Of a stretch of DNA of 64,000 nt, positions 46,162 through 58,500 are shown one piece after another. This DNA comes from Larimichthys crocea (Eukaryota > Chordata > Actinopteri > Sciaenidae). How positions within the stretch are numbered: position 1 is the stretch's first letter; every line of letters begins with the position of its first letter. Below the pieces are notes generated by a model. The model saw only the letters and a program-made list of their open reading frames with translations, searched no databases and had not been told where the DNA came from. The stretch spans positions 7,146,394-7,210,393 of the forward strand of contig NC_040032.1 of the NCBI RefSeq assembly GCF_000972845.2, written 5' to 3'. Made by a program: the position numbers and the translations under genes.

Positions 46162-48625
46162 TTATCTCGGTCCCCATTTGATGTTGGTGAGACCTTGAAA
46201 TTGTTTTTTCAGTGCCTGTCTGTCTGTCCACTCCGAGTTTAGGTAGCTATCGTCATCCGCCTCCTCCAGTTTCTGAAAACGTCACCAGGAGAAGGTCAGA
46301 CAGGCACATTCACTGCAAACATGAACACAGTTTTTAATGTGTGCACGTATTTATTTGGCCTTCCCTCACCTTGAGCTCCTCCTGCCTCCTGTAGTAGTTC
46401 AGCATCATCTGTTTTTGCTGCTCGTCTGTGATCAGAGGCTCCCTCGCTGGTGCCCCCTGCCCTCTCTGACGGGAACGACAACAAATGGAAAACAGTTAAT
46501 GACAAAAACATAAAGCAACACAAAAATACTTGACGTCAGTTTGGCTGGAATCGCTTTCACCTTTTGGATTTTGACCACAAGCTTTGTCTTTTCATTTTTG
46601 CCAACATAGTCTTGCAGTTTTTTCCCCCTCTGCATTTCTTTGGCAGCCCACCATAGCTGGCACTCGTCCTCTGTGATCACCTGCAGAGATGCCTGATGTT
46701 ACGGAGACAGATGGAGAAGGCAGATCCAGAGGAATGGAGGGAGAAAAGACAAGGTGCAAAGAGACGGTGAAGACAGCTTCACCTTCAAATGTACTGAAAC
46801 ATCAGCAGTGTATGCTCTCGTTATGCTCATCCGGTCATCAGTCAACAGCCGCTAGGAAACTTAAACAGGTTCAGCTGTTTACCTGCGTTCCTGAAAGGTC
46901 TTCCCGGTCCTCAAACTCCATCCTGATAGGGTCGTGAGGGGGCAGCCCCATTGGATAGACGATCATGACTGCACCCCTTAGCTGGTCCAGGGCTTCTTTT
47001 ACCATCTCCATGGTGACACAAACGTTAGCTTGAACTTGTTTCTGAAAGGCGAAGACAGACTGAATAAAAGCACGGGGCCTCCGTGAATGAAGCGACAGAA
47101 GATTGAGTGTTTGCAGTAATACTCACTTTGGAGATCAGCGCCTTCGCCTCCTCCATCGTTCTCATCAGCACCTCCTTCATTTTGTCATTTGGAGCTGGTA
47201 GAAGGCAAAGAGATGATGTCAGATTACCAGAACCTAAAAGCCAAGGCTTGTATCTTTCCCACGTTTGAGATGTGCGGGTTGAATAAAATGACATATTCAT
47301 GTTTCATTTAAGATTATTTTATGTCAGACAGTGTCTCATGGTTTGCAGTTTAAAGCTACATCCACATGCCCCCATAAAGGACAGTCTGAAGCAGATACTA
47401 ACACACTCTAGTTCATGTCGGAGGAATTGTGAAGCACACACACTGCCAATCACAGCCATATATTCTGGTTATATCCCAAACTAAACACATTCTGTGGATA
47501 AATATGTGATGCAGAGGGTTTTTCTAACAGGATATACTTTAAGATCTTACTGTGGCTCTGCTGGGAGGAAACCTAAAAGTCTGAATGGGTGGGCCAAGAA
47601 ATACCTACAGCGGCCCTTTAGTGTTAAAACAATAGACCCCCCTACATATAACACATGGGTCCAGAAGGCAGTGCTGTAGTCAGGACTAACTAAATAGAGA
47701 CCAAGAGACTAGAGTGTATTGAGACCAAGTCAAGACCAAGACCAGACAGTATATAGCAGACTTAGGCAGCTAATATTCACACAAACTCTTTGGGTGCAGG
47801 GTGGCTGTTACATTGTATCACCTCACTGCTGCCTGATGTTATTTCAGACTTCTGTTTTTGCAGATGGACTCTAAAATCCAGAGTCATCTTTGTCTGAGAG
47901 CGAGATGAGATCATCTAAAGTTTTCTTGAGACTGATTTGGAGTACTACAGGGACTTCTACCAGATGGAGCGCACTACATATTTATTAAGGCTCCAAAAAT
48001 CCATCCATCAGTTTATACTCTCCCTCTTTATACATTTACACAACACCTCACTGCTTTGTACAGTAAGTACTGTTTGTTTGTATGTATGTATGTGTATGTA
48101 TGAATATGTATATTTAATTCAATATCTTTATGCTGCCTTTTGTTTGTCTTGTTTGTTTATAACTGAGCTATAACGTGTACAGATGTTGTCCACAGTCACA
48201 GAGTCACAGTCTCACCGTGTCCGTTTCTCCTCCCCATCTCATCGGTCTTTAACACCGGCCCCCCGCTGGGCACACACTTGTCCTCCCACTCGTCCTTCAG
48301 TCTCAGCTCCACGACCTGCTCCTCTGTCAGCCCCTGCATGTTGGGTGGCAGCGTGACGCCATGGTCTGCCAGCTCTGGGATCTCTGACGGTGCAGAAACA
48401 AACAGCATGTACATGTCAGTGTAACTACATCAAGACGTCTTTGTGAGGTGAGTGCAGCCTGCTGAGTCATGCTGAGTCATGCTCACCTGAACACACTCTG
48501 TCCACTTTGAGCCTCCCGTTGTAAACGGCTGTGACCTCCTTGATCACCGTCTCCAGTGGGACGTCCACGGTGGTGTTGTAAAGAAACTGGCTTTCCTCTC
48601 CACGCTTCACGTGCAGCTGCACCAT
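46162..48625 (-). CDS. cfap298: Cilia- and flagella-associated protein 298 (C21orf59/kurly)
   Basis: CFAP298 is needed for motile cilia, acting in the cytoplasmic assembly of outer dynein arms and in planar orientation of cilia. Seven exons on the minus strand: 48625-48487, 48383-48216, 47194-47127, 47041-46883, 46692-46561, 46465-46370 and 46272-46162. All GT-AG junctions and phases close, giving 290 aa, the same as human. Family blocks are present in order: MVQLHVKRGEESQFL, ITLPPNMQGLT-like VTLPPNMQGLTEEQVVE, KCVPSGGPV, MIVYPMGLPPHDPIRMEFE, QLWWAAKEM, DYVGKNEKTK, RGQGAPAREPLI and a terminal NIKWGPR. For exon 5 I chose the acceptor at 46692 over one 12 bases further in, because it adds ASLQ, which aligns with the family's AGLN. 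Confidence 0.97.
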
Positions 48626-48757
48626 GTCGACAAAGTAACCCGCCGCCTGTTCACCCGCAAAAAAGTCACGCGTGTGCGTGGACGTCTCACGTCACTTTAT
48701 TGACGAATAAACCGCAACGACACGAGCGACGGTCCCGTCTTAAAGCGTGTAAACAGT

Positions 48758-48771
48758 GTAACCATGGCAAC
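48758..48771. promoter_or_regulatory. RFX X-box upstream of cfap298
   Basis: GTAACCATGGCAAC fits the RFX X-box consensus GTHNYYATRRNAAC at every position. It lies 133-146 bases upstream of the cfap298 ATG. X-boxes in this window of distance mark genes of cilium assembly and are bound by RFX factors. The motif is seen directly; its use here is inferred from the gene's known ciliary role. Confidence 0.75.
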
Positions 48772-50096
48772 AGTCGCGAGCGGACGCTTCCAGAAAAACA
48801 CAGAGTTAGCTCCTGACAGGCTAGCTGAGTGAGCTAGCTGTTTCCCGCCCTCAGTCTCTTACAGGGTACATTTGTGTACAGTGGCCGAACATGTGAACAC
48901 TTACCTGCGTGATAACACTTCAAACTCCACTGCTCAGCCTGCACTCACACTCTGTGTACAGCCATTATTAGCATTACGAGCTAAACATTCCAGGAGAAGT
49001 CACCGGGATACGTTCTTCTTCCCGGGAACAGCTAACGGCAGGTCAGCTTCATCCGAGCAGACATTACCGCCCTCTAACGGTGGGTGCTGGTAACACCGTG
49101 TTATGTGCAATGAAGTGTTTTTAGTCCTCTGCAGTGGTACATATGGTGCAACATAGGAGGAAGGAATTCCCATTGTGATAATGTGATGGGGATATGATGA
49201 ATTAATTCAACATCTGTAATCTTGTTGATCGTGTTTAGGCTGCCCTGCTTCACCGGCAGACAAGAGCACTTGCCTGAATGTTTCTCTGCATGTTGGCATG
49301 TTAAAATAATAAATAATAAGGTTAATTAAACATCACATATCTAAAAAATTTATAGAAAATACTGGCTGTGTCAGGTTCTTTACAAAAAGAAACATGAACT
49401 GGTCTATCTATCCGTTTTCTTTAACCACTCACCCTCATCAGGGTCAGTGGTGACGTGGTTCCTGTTTTGATCCTTGATGAACTGTCAGCTGGGATAGGCT
49501 GCAGCCTCACTGTGACACTGAAGAGCTTAGAGATAATGGATGAATGGATGGGTGGATGGATGGATGGATGGATGGATGGATGGGTGGATGGATGGATGGA
49601 TGGATGGATGAATAGTGTGAGTGTGAATGCTTGGTTCACCATGTAATGAACTGGTCACTCATCCCTCACCTGTCCAGTATTATACTAATAAATTTGAAAA
49701 TGAAGTTTCTAAAAGATGATGGGATAGAAAGGGGCAAAAACATCCATATATCATGAATATTTATGTCATATACTGATAGAATGTGAAGATCTTGATGTCA
49801 ATATAGAAATTAAACATGATTCAGATGATTTCATTGGTTGAAGATGTTTTAATTTTGCCCTTTGGGACCATATGAATGTGTGTTTGCTTTTAGAGGCTGC
49901 TTAGGCATTTGGAAATAATATCCAGGACCTGTAAGACTATCAGCATATATAATATATACACATAATGTTGTTGCAGATTCATAAATGTCTCCATTAACAA
50001 ACACATTGTAACTGTACAAGCAAATTGTAAGCAGAGTTTTATGATGAATAATTCTTTTTGAGAAAAGGGACAACATCACTGTTCGGGTAATTTTAC
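48772..50096. other. Intergenic between cfap298 and synj1, no gene seen
   Basis: CG-containing sequence to about 49080 is probably the remainder of the cfap298 promoter. Beyond it the DNA is AT-rich, apart from a (GGAT)n-tailed teleost repeat at 49480-49612. No coding exon was recognised. Confidence 0.55.
49480..49612 (+). repeat. Teleost repeat tail with (GGAT)n array
   Basis: GAACTGTCAGCTGGGATAGG and CTGCAGCCTCACTGTGACAC are followed by GATAATGGATGAATGG and a nearly pure GGAT array to 49612. It is the same family as the repeat at 3900-4150. Confidence 0.75.
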
Positions 50097-52599
50097 ATTT
50101 ATTTTTGCATACATACAACATAAACTGCTTCATACATAAATGTGCAATCGGCTGTGCACTTAAAATATGGAAGGTTGGATATTAACATGAATCACAGCTT
50201 CATGTTTTCATCTTGAATACATACAGATTATGTTCAACAACAACAGACTCTTATTTACTATGGATTATAGCCATAAAAAGGACACCAACCTCACAAAAAA
50301 AAGGAGCAAATTTGTTTCCTATAAAATCTCATCTTGAACATGACATGACACAAAGCGCTGGCTAGTCCCCTACTTTTAATGCAGATACAGTATCTACTGC
50401 ACACATTTGGATAACACAATCAATGCATTTGAGAGATGACGTCAACATGTAAGCAAAGGCAACCTGACACACTTGCTTACATAGACAGCTACTGCGTTCA
50501 GTGCAGTGAGATTATTCGTACGGATTTCACACAAAGCGCAGGAGCGGTAGTTAACAGGTGCTTTCTTGGGCCAGATGTTTTATCCTCCCGTGAACCATCC
50601 AAATGCTTTAAAAGACTTTTCAGCCGTTTAATGAAGGTTGGGAGGAAAAACAACATCTGAGTAGACTGACACAGCTGGCATGAGTCGTTTTAGGGAGGAT
50701 TTCACTCTCACAGATCCTTTTGCAAAACTATTGCTTGTCATTGTCGAGAACAGCGACGCCGACCTATACAGTTTCGACAGAAGTGAAAGGGTGAAGTAGG
50801 TAGTACGAGGGGAAAATACTGACACATCACCTCTGACAACACACGACACACACACACACACACACACACAGATCATGAATGAAATCAGTGACACTCAGTA
50901 ACAATTACTCCCAACATATGGGTTAGATATCTGGAATGTGGGCCACGCTGCACCTGGGACAGACACATCAACTGTCAATGATAATCCGGTGATTCTTTTG
51001 GGTCTGAGCAGTGCTGCCAGAGGGGGAATTCTCACTCTGGTGTTGGTGGGGTAAAAAAAAAAAAAAAAAGTTTTCGCATACAATGGCTGTGGAGTGGAAA
51101 CACAGTCACAGCCGTGAGCAAGTCAAAAACACTGTGCGTTCGTCGAGGAAAAGTTCTGCTGTTCCACTCTTAACTCTGTACACACACTCACATCCAAACA
51201 CAGAACACCACGACAGACGATATGCACCTCAAACACGATACATCACTTCTCACCACAGTATCAACAATAGATTATTTAGAGTAAATGTTCTTAAAAATGA
51301 AAAAGAAATGTGCCCTCTTGTTATTATTATCCACGGCGTGTCCGCAGACCCAAATTGCAGCATCTTTGTACTGAAGAGTAAGAGATGTTAACGCACGCAC
51401 ACTCCACATTCTGAATTCACAACGGTGTGGTTAAATGCTTTGGATGAAAATCAAGAAGGATTCAAACACCACAGAGGTGGAAAAGGTCAGAAAGCCCTCT
51501 CGTCTGTTCAGTCTGCAGGCTCTCATCTCTGTCATCAACAAATATAGAACCAAGAGAGCACACAGTATTTCAGTGCATGTCGGTTACATTGTGCAAACCA
51601 CTGATACGGTCATCACAAATACACATATGCACATTTAGCGAGTAGTTTCCATATTGAAAACGTACAATTATACATGATCACTATGTATAGGTTTTAATAT
51701 AGAGCTACAAAATATATTTAGCCAAGCGTACCAGCCCGTAGACAGAGAATGAAGACTGAGTGGAGAGAACAAAACGTGTCACGACGGAGTGGACAACACA
51801 ACGTTAGCGCTTCAGTCCTGCGGCAGTGAACAGTTTGACTGTGCCATGATGACTGTTCTTGTTCACCCCGTGGTGTCTGCAAGGAGGCAGCGGCATAACC
51901 CAGTGCAACGGAAAGTACATTCATGATAAAAGCAAGTGCACCTCTCAGACGCAAATGAAGAGAGAGAGAGAAAAAAAAAACTCTTTGCAAGTTAAAGCAA
52001 CGGTCTGAAACGTAAAACCTGCAGTGCATAGCCTCCTGCTGCATGTAAACTGACCAAACTGAGAAAGTAGTAGATTTACCCTCTGTTCTGAGAACCCCGC
52101 TCTGATGTACATGTTGGTCAGATTGGTGGATATGAGCCGCAGCGTGTCGGCTGGTGTAGCGGATGCAAAGGTAACACTGATTCCCGGTGAAAGCTCGCAG
52201 GCGGATGCGGCACTCTGCGCGGCCACACGGGGCGTGTCTTGATATTGCACAGGTGTCTTACACACATTAATCGTGTGTACAGATGTACTTTATAGAACTA
52301 TATACTGTAGACACAGGCACATGTTTGCTGCCATAAATAAAAATAAACGTCAGAAGGATTCATATTAAAATAAATGTTAATATCAGGGAACAAGCAAACA
52401 TCTCTGTGATAAAGTCAGGACACAACTGTAGGCTCGTACACTTCTCACGTTTCTGCTGATAGAAATCCTTTCCTGTAATCCAGAAGGGGATTGCTCTTTA
52501 CTTCTTAAATACTGTCTCTTTTGTACAATGCACACACACATATACACATTTATTATAGATCTATACATATCTGGATATGCCCTTTACATAATAAGAATC
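50097..52599 (-). other. Probable synj1 3' UTR
   Basis: This follows the synj1 stop codon on the minus strand and contains no other recognised gene. A minus-strand AATAAA lies at about 50097-50103, and a CA/GT microsatellite lies at 50850-50870. Small open frames on either strand lack family similarity. The extent is a guess, since long 3' UTRs are usual for synaptic genes but no transcript is available. Confidence 0.35.
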
Positions 52600-55500
52600 C
52601 TATCTTTCCGTTGACTCCCTGGTGAAGAAGCAGTCGTCATTGGGTCCCTCTGGGAGCTTTGGGTTACTGGTTCTACTTGGGATGGGTGGAGGTAAGGTTG
52701 GGAATACTGAAGGGGTGGAGGATAACCAGTCGGGCTCCGAGTCAAACACGGAGCGGGAAGGCAGAGTCTGAGTTTGGGACACCAGAGAAGTGGAAGGGAA
52801 GATGGGGGCCTGCTGTGTTTTGGTTGAAGGTAGAAAGTCATCATCGAAAGTGACCCACTGCTGGGTTGGTTTCCCTCCTGGGGGAGGCGGTTGGCGACGA
52901 GGTGCAAGGGTGGGTGGAATGGAGGAGGGCGGTGCCAGAGGCAAGGCGGGGACAGGAGACGGTTCGGGGGTGAGGGGGAGCCGAGGAGCAGGTGTAGGAA
53001 CCAGAGTGGATGGCGCTCCAAACAGGGACATGGTCCTTTGGGGTTGGGAGGTGGGTGCAGCAGCAGGGATGGGGACGAGTGGCTGCGTGAGAGCAGACAT
53101 AGTCCGCTGAAGGTTTAGCGCTGGGGCCGGACGTTGGATACTGAAGTCCGGGGTAAGCGAGCGCTGCTGCACCATTGGGCCCGTGAAGGGATTGGTGCTG
53201 CTGGGTCGGGCAGGAAGCGGGTCACTCTGTAAGGGCCCGGGGGAGGCACGCAGTGTCTCCTGCGAGCGGCTACGAGACGGGATCGGAGGAGGCGGGAGCA
53301 GGGAGGAGGCGAACGGTGACGGAGTGGAGAGCGAGGAAGAGGAGGACGAATTGAGTGCCTGCAGGTCTGACAGAGCGGAGGACTGGAGGGAGAAGGATGA
53401 AGGGAGAGTGCTGGAGGACACCATGGACACAGGGACGGAGGGGGGCGTACGCAGAGAGGAACCTCGGGTCAGGGACTGGGTGGTGTGCCAGGGGGACGAG
53501 GAAGAAGTGAGGAAGTCAGATGCGAGTGTGTCAAAGGGATCGGGCTTCCATTGTGCTTCTCTTTGGATTCCATTCAGTCCATTGGTCTGAAGAGGAACAA
53601 AACAAAGAAAACCACAAGAAGATATGAGCCAATATCACTGGAGCGTGTTACTAATCAACAGGCTAGAAGTTTTATCAGAATTGTCTTTGTTTAAAGATAC
53701 CCTTTGGAGCTTTTTTGTGAACAAACTTATATGTTAAGCATGTATTATCCATTGTGTGTGCAGAGCCGATCAGTCATCTTCCTTAACAGCTCTCGCATAC
53801 ACTACACATGCATTACTGCTCTGTGCAGCCAGCAGGAATGCGGATTAAAGGTACAGTGTGTAAGATTTAGTGACATCTAGTGGTGAAATTGCAGACTGCA
53901 ATCCACTCAACCATCTGCCGAGGAGAAGCTCTGGTGGCTTTCGTGTGCCAAAAGACATCATCATCGTCATAACCACATGCCTGTTGAGGTGTATTTAGTT
54001 AGCAGCTGTGGCTCAGGAGGTAGAGTGGGTCATCCACTAATCAGATGATCGATGGTTTGATCCCCTGCTCCCCCAGTCTGCATGTCAACGTGTCTTTGGA
54101 TAAAAGCATCAGCTAAATGACTAAAAATGTAAATGTAAAAATGTATCGTATTTTCCGGACTATAGAGCGCATCTGAATATAAGCTGCACCCACTAAGTTT
54201 ATTTTATTTTATTAAAAATTACATATATATAAGCCGCTGATATCCAGGTTGAGAAATTAGATATTTACCGGATACACAGAAAGATTTTGTACTGTAAATG
54301 TTTACTTATATACCTGAACTGATTGTTTCCGAACAGTGCCTGTAACACGGCAGTAAAAGTGCTCACCATGGATTAATTAACGCCAAGCTTACATGCAGCA
54401 GCTCTATTTCCTTCCTGGATAGCCAGATCGACAGCCTTCATCTTGAAAGCTGCATCATACGAACTTCTTCGTGTGCTTTCCATGATGAGGGGGTGAGGGT
54501 GTGAAAATAATTCGCTGTTAATAATTCGTCGTGCGTGTTGTGTTGCATGTGTTAAATAAAAACTAGCGTGTTCTTTGCACTGACTTCCCCTGTCTGTCTC
54601 GTTTTTGCACTTGCTGTTAGAGCGCCCCATGGCGGCTGAAGAAAAATCAATAGAAAAGCTGCATCTTTGTATAAGCCGCATGGTTCAAAGTGTGGGAAAA
54701 AAGTAGTGGCTTATAGTCCGGAAAATACGGTAGTTAGATATTCTGTAGATCTGTAGGTCAGCAAATGTCACTGTTGCTTGTTCTGCACTGTGTTGGTGTA
54801 TTAGAAGCTTCTTTTTCTGCTACGTGCTCTGCAGACGTCTTTGACTGTTCTGGGCTACTGTAAATAAACATGCCGGCATAAGATGGTAGACTCTGTAAGA
54901 TCCATATGCAGAGCTCACTCTAAGGTAATAAAAAAAATAATGATTATATATGACTGAAAACATAGTTATGCATGTTATATTGCATTTCTGCTAACAGATC
55001 ACCCTCAGAGTTACACACTGAACCTTTAAGTCACATACACACACAAAGCACTGACTCAGCTCAGCTCCACAGGGTACCTTTAAATCAGGCCAACTTAAAA
55101 CATTTACACCGTTTCATTTACTACACTCGGTGCTGCTGACAACTGATGTATGTTTCACAGCCCACATACACTCACCAAGTCTAATGCAAACATATGAAAT
55201 AATACAAATTTAAACAAATCAAATTATGAGGTCATTGCATAAGTGCTCACTCTCTGTGAGCAGATATGAAAGGACGAGTGAGGGGGGAAATGGCCAACAA
55301 CAAACGTCACATTTGTTTTTTTTGTGTCATTTTAGGTTTGATGTGTTGACCGACGAAAAAGAAAACAAAATAATGCTCGATTTGGTGAGCCTAGCACAGA
55401 ACGATGCATGGCCTAGCAGTGGACTAAAGGTTAAAAAGAACTTAGGAGAAGATGTGAAAGGAATGAGACAGGAGGAGGTTACTGGGTGTGATGTACAAGA

Positions 55501-58500
55501 GGTAATAACATCAGAGACTGTTGGGCTATGGAAGATGAGACAAAGAGGTGTTTTAATATCAAGTACCTGTCACCCTGAGGGCTTCTCCAGCTTGTGAGAG
55601 AGAGACAAATGTATCAGAGAGACAAAAGCAGGAAGAGTGACACAGACAACTAAGCTCATCTGGTGTGAAACAAAGGAGCAGCAAGAGGCTAGAGTCTCCA
55701 CCTCCTACACGTCATAATAAAGCATTAAATATCTAGTCTAATGAGCAACAATATGTAGAACATGATCTAACAACATGCAAGCAGAAACATCTCAGTGAAC
55801 TCAATAGATAATAATGTTAGTGTTCTTTGTTCAGTTGCCGAAATTTTAATAACTCATTGAAAAGGAAGCTGGCACCAACCTGTGCAGCTGGGGCCGTGTC
55901 AGACTTGGCAGCATCAGGTGGCAGAGCGTGAGAGGAGCGGGAACGTGGTGGAGGTTTAGGAGAGGCTAGACCCTGTGGAGGCCCTGCAGGGGGGGCGGTG
56001 GCAGCAGCAGCAGCAGCAGCAGGAGGAGGAGGACCTGCTTTAGGAGCTGCAGCTTGCTGCGGCTGGAGCGGAGCTGGAAGTGTGGGCTGCATCGGCGGTG
56101 GGAGCTGGGACTGAGCTGGAGGGGCAGCTGGTTGGGGCTGCAAGGGAGGCTGCATGGGAGATGGAACCTGGGGTCTCATCGCAGGGGGCTCTGCAGGAGG
56201 TGGTCCTGAGAGTGGAGGACCTGAGCAAAAAAACAGAACCATGTTTAAGGCTTCACACTGAAACAAGGAGAGAGCTGCCCTCTGTGAAAACACACTTGCT
56301 TACCCAAAGGCAGGTCAGTCGGCTTGGGCTGTGCACTGGGCACAGGTCTCGGGGCTCCTGGATGGGTGTCTGGGATGGGCCGAGGGGCCCCGGGATGGAC
56401 CTCTGGGATAGGTCTGGGTGCTCCAGGGTGAGAGGGAGGTGGTGGGCGAGACTGTGGGGGTATGCTGATTACCCCAGCTCGAGGTGGGATATTCTGAATA
56501 ACGAAGAGGGAATAGAGAATCAGGAGAAATAAAAAAAGAGAAAAGAAGAAAAAAAGAGATGAATAATGAGAACTGTTTACTCACTGGTCTCGAAGCGCCA
56601 CCAGGTCCAGGAGCTCCCACTGCTGTCTGACCTCGACCTGAAAGAGTTGAGACAGACAAACGAGACACTTCAGCAACAAAACTATTTCCTACTATTTTGT
56701 TTTTTTTTTATTAATATTTAATAATATGTTCAGACAATTTAATCTTTATTGAACTAAAAACTAAAAAACAGTGTTAAAGGGGAAGACTGTGTTGCACAAT
56801 ACAGACAGCAGGGGAACGCATCCCCACTCAGGACAGTATCAAAGTTTTCTCGTACACTATAAGCCGCTAAACACAAAACAAGTCTACAGACAGACAAATG
56901 AAACAGCAACATAATGAATTTTTTAGTTGTGTAAGTTGACTTGTGCACAAATGGCAGACACGCAGAGTCTTTGTTCAGTTCACTGTTATCAGCGATAATC
57001 TCTCCGTTATGTTCCACCAATACTCATTTCTAAGTCCATACACAATAAAACTGCCAACCTCAGTGTGACACTGATCTATTTTCTGTCTGAGCGGTGGCGT
57101 GATCTGTAGACTGTAAAAGTCTAAACTGAGTCTCTGAGATATTATTCTCAGAACTGTAGCCATGTTGTCTCATCAAAGTGTCTGTTTGAAGCTTTGGACA
57201 TAAATGCAGGTGTGCTGGTGTCACATTTAGAGAGTACTCTGTACCCGAGCCCCACAATGCCTTTCTTCCCTCCAATTGAGATGATGTTCTCCAGCAGAGA
57301 AGGTTGATGACCATTTAGAAAACTCTGTATAACTCTCTGTAAAGTCTTTTTGAACAATGTTATATTTCTTATACAGACCCTTTCCAAAAAATTGGAATAT
57401 CATAGAAAAGTTTACTTATTTCCAAAATTTAATTAAAGAGGTTAAACTTATAGATTATAGATTCAGGGCCCACAATTCAAACAATTTCAAGTATTTATTT
57501 GTTTCTTTTTACATATTTTGGGCTTCTAGCTCAAAAAATCCATGAAAACAGGAATTCAAAAAATTAGAATACTGTGAAGAAATCACCATTTACTTCTCAG
57601 TTTTTGCTGAAAAAATAGAAATAAAAATAAGGATCACATCAAATCAGTCAAAATACGGTACTTTCTGAACGATATGTCAGTGTTCAATACTTGGTTGGGA
57701 ATCCCTTTGCCTTAATCACTGCCTCGATGCGCCGTGGCATTGAGGCAATCGGCCTGTGGCATTGCGTGGGAGTTATGGAAGCCCAGATTTCCCTGATGCT
57801 TGCTGTCAGCTCTTCTTTGTCTTGGGGTCTGGTGGCCCTCATTTTCCTCTTGATAATACCCCATAGATTCTCAATGGGATTTAGGTCTGGCAAGTTGGCT
57901 GGCCAGTCAAGCACTGATGGCTTGGGCATTAAACCAGGTTTTGGTGCTTCTGGCGGTATGGGCAGGGGCCAGGTCCTACGCTTCCTGCGTTGGCTCGGGC
58001 TCAGAAGTGGCTTGACCTGAGGAACCCGACAGTTGTAGCCCATCTCCCGGATGCGTCTGAATGTGGTGGTTTTTGAAGCTGTGACTCCCGCCTCATTCCA
58101 CTCTTTCTGGATCTCTGCCAGATTCTTGAAACTTCTCTGTTTGATAATCTGCTGAAGCCCACGGTCGTCTCTTATGCTGGTGCATCTTTTCCTGACACAT
58201 TTTGCCCTTCCACTAGACTTTCCATTGATATGCTTGGACACAGCACTCTGAACAGCCAGCCTCCTTAGCTATGAACCTTTGTGGCTTACCCATCGTATGG
58301 AGGGTATCAATGATGCTTCTGGCCAGTTGTCAAGTCTGTCAGGTGCTTTGAGTTTAGTAGATGATTAGTGTGTGACACATTAACATGACACATTAATGCC
58401 CTGCAAAATTTGGGCTGATTTCTTCACAGTATTCTAATTTTTTGAATTCCTGTTTTTGTGGGGTTTTTGAGTTGGAAACCCAAATTATGTAAAAATAAAC

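Larger units (their letters stand above)
53849..55025. mobile_element. Nonautonomous DNA element with TTAA flanks, hosting nested insertions
   Basis: The left end AGGTACAGTGTGTAAGA and the right end TTACACACTGAACCT are near-perfect inverted repeats. TTAA flanks both (53845-53848 and 55026-55029). The internal words GACATCTAGTGGTGAAATTG and CTGCTAACAGATCACCCTCA are those of a common fish repeat. A TTAA target is typical of piggyBac-like elements, but class is inferred from that only. A SINE and a pogo-like element lie inside. It is in the last synj1 intron. Confidence 0.65.

Noticed and set aside
46561..46680. Alternative acceptor for cfap298 exon 5 directly before the VITEDEC residues
   Set aside because: The acceptor 12 bases upstream adds ASLQ, which aligns with the family's AGLN and gives the human length of 290 residues; both keep frame.
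52790..53590. Plus-strand frames of 106-135 residues rich in Gly and Glu
   Set aside because: They are antisense to the last synj1 exon, whose minus-strand reading carries NPF, DPF and SH3-ligand motifs and the expected C-terminus.
54003..54080. tRNA gene
   Set aside because: Box A- and B-like words are present, but acceptor and anticodon stems do not pair and the segment ends in a SINE tail.
55560..55600. Small extra synj1 exon (LEKPSG) suggested by an AG and a GTGACA
   Set aside because: Its length would break the phase between exon 55880-56220 (ending in phase 0) and the last exon (starting in phase 0), which already join as in the family.
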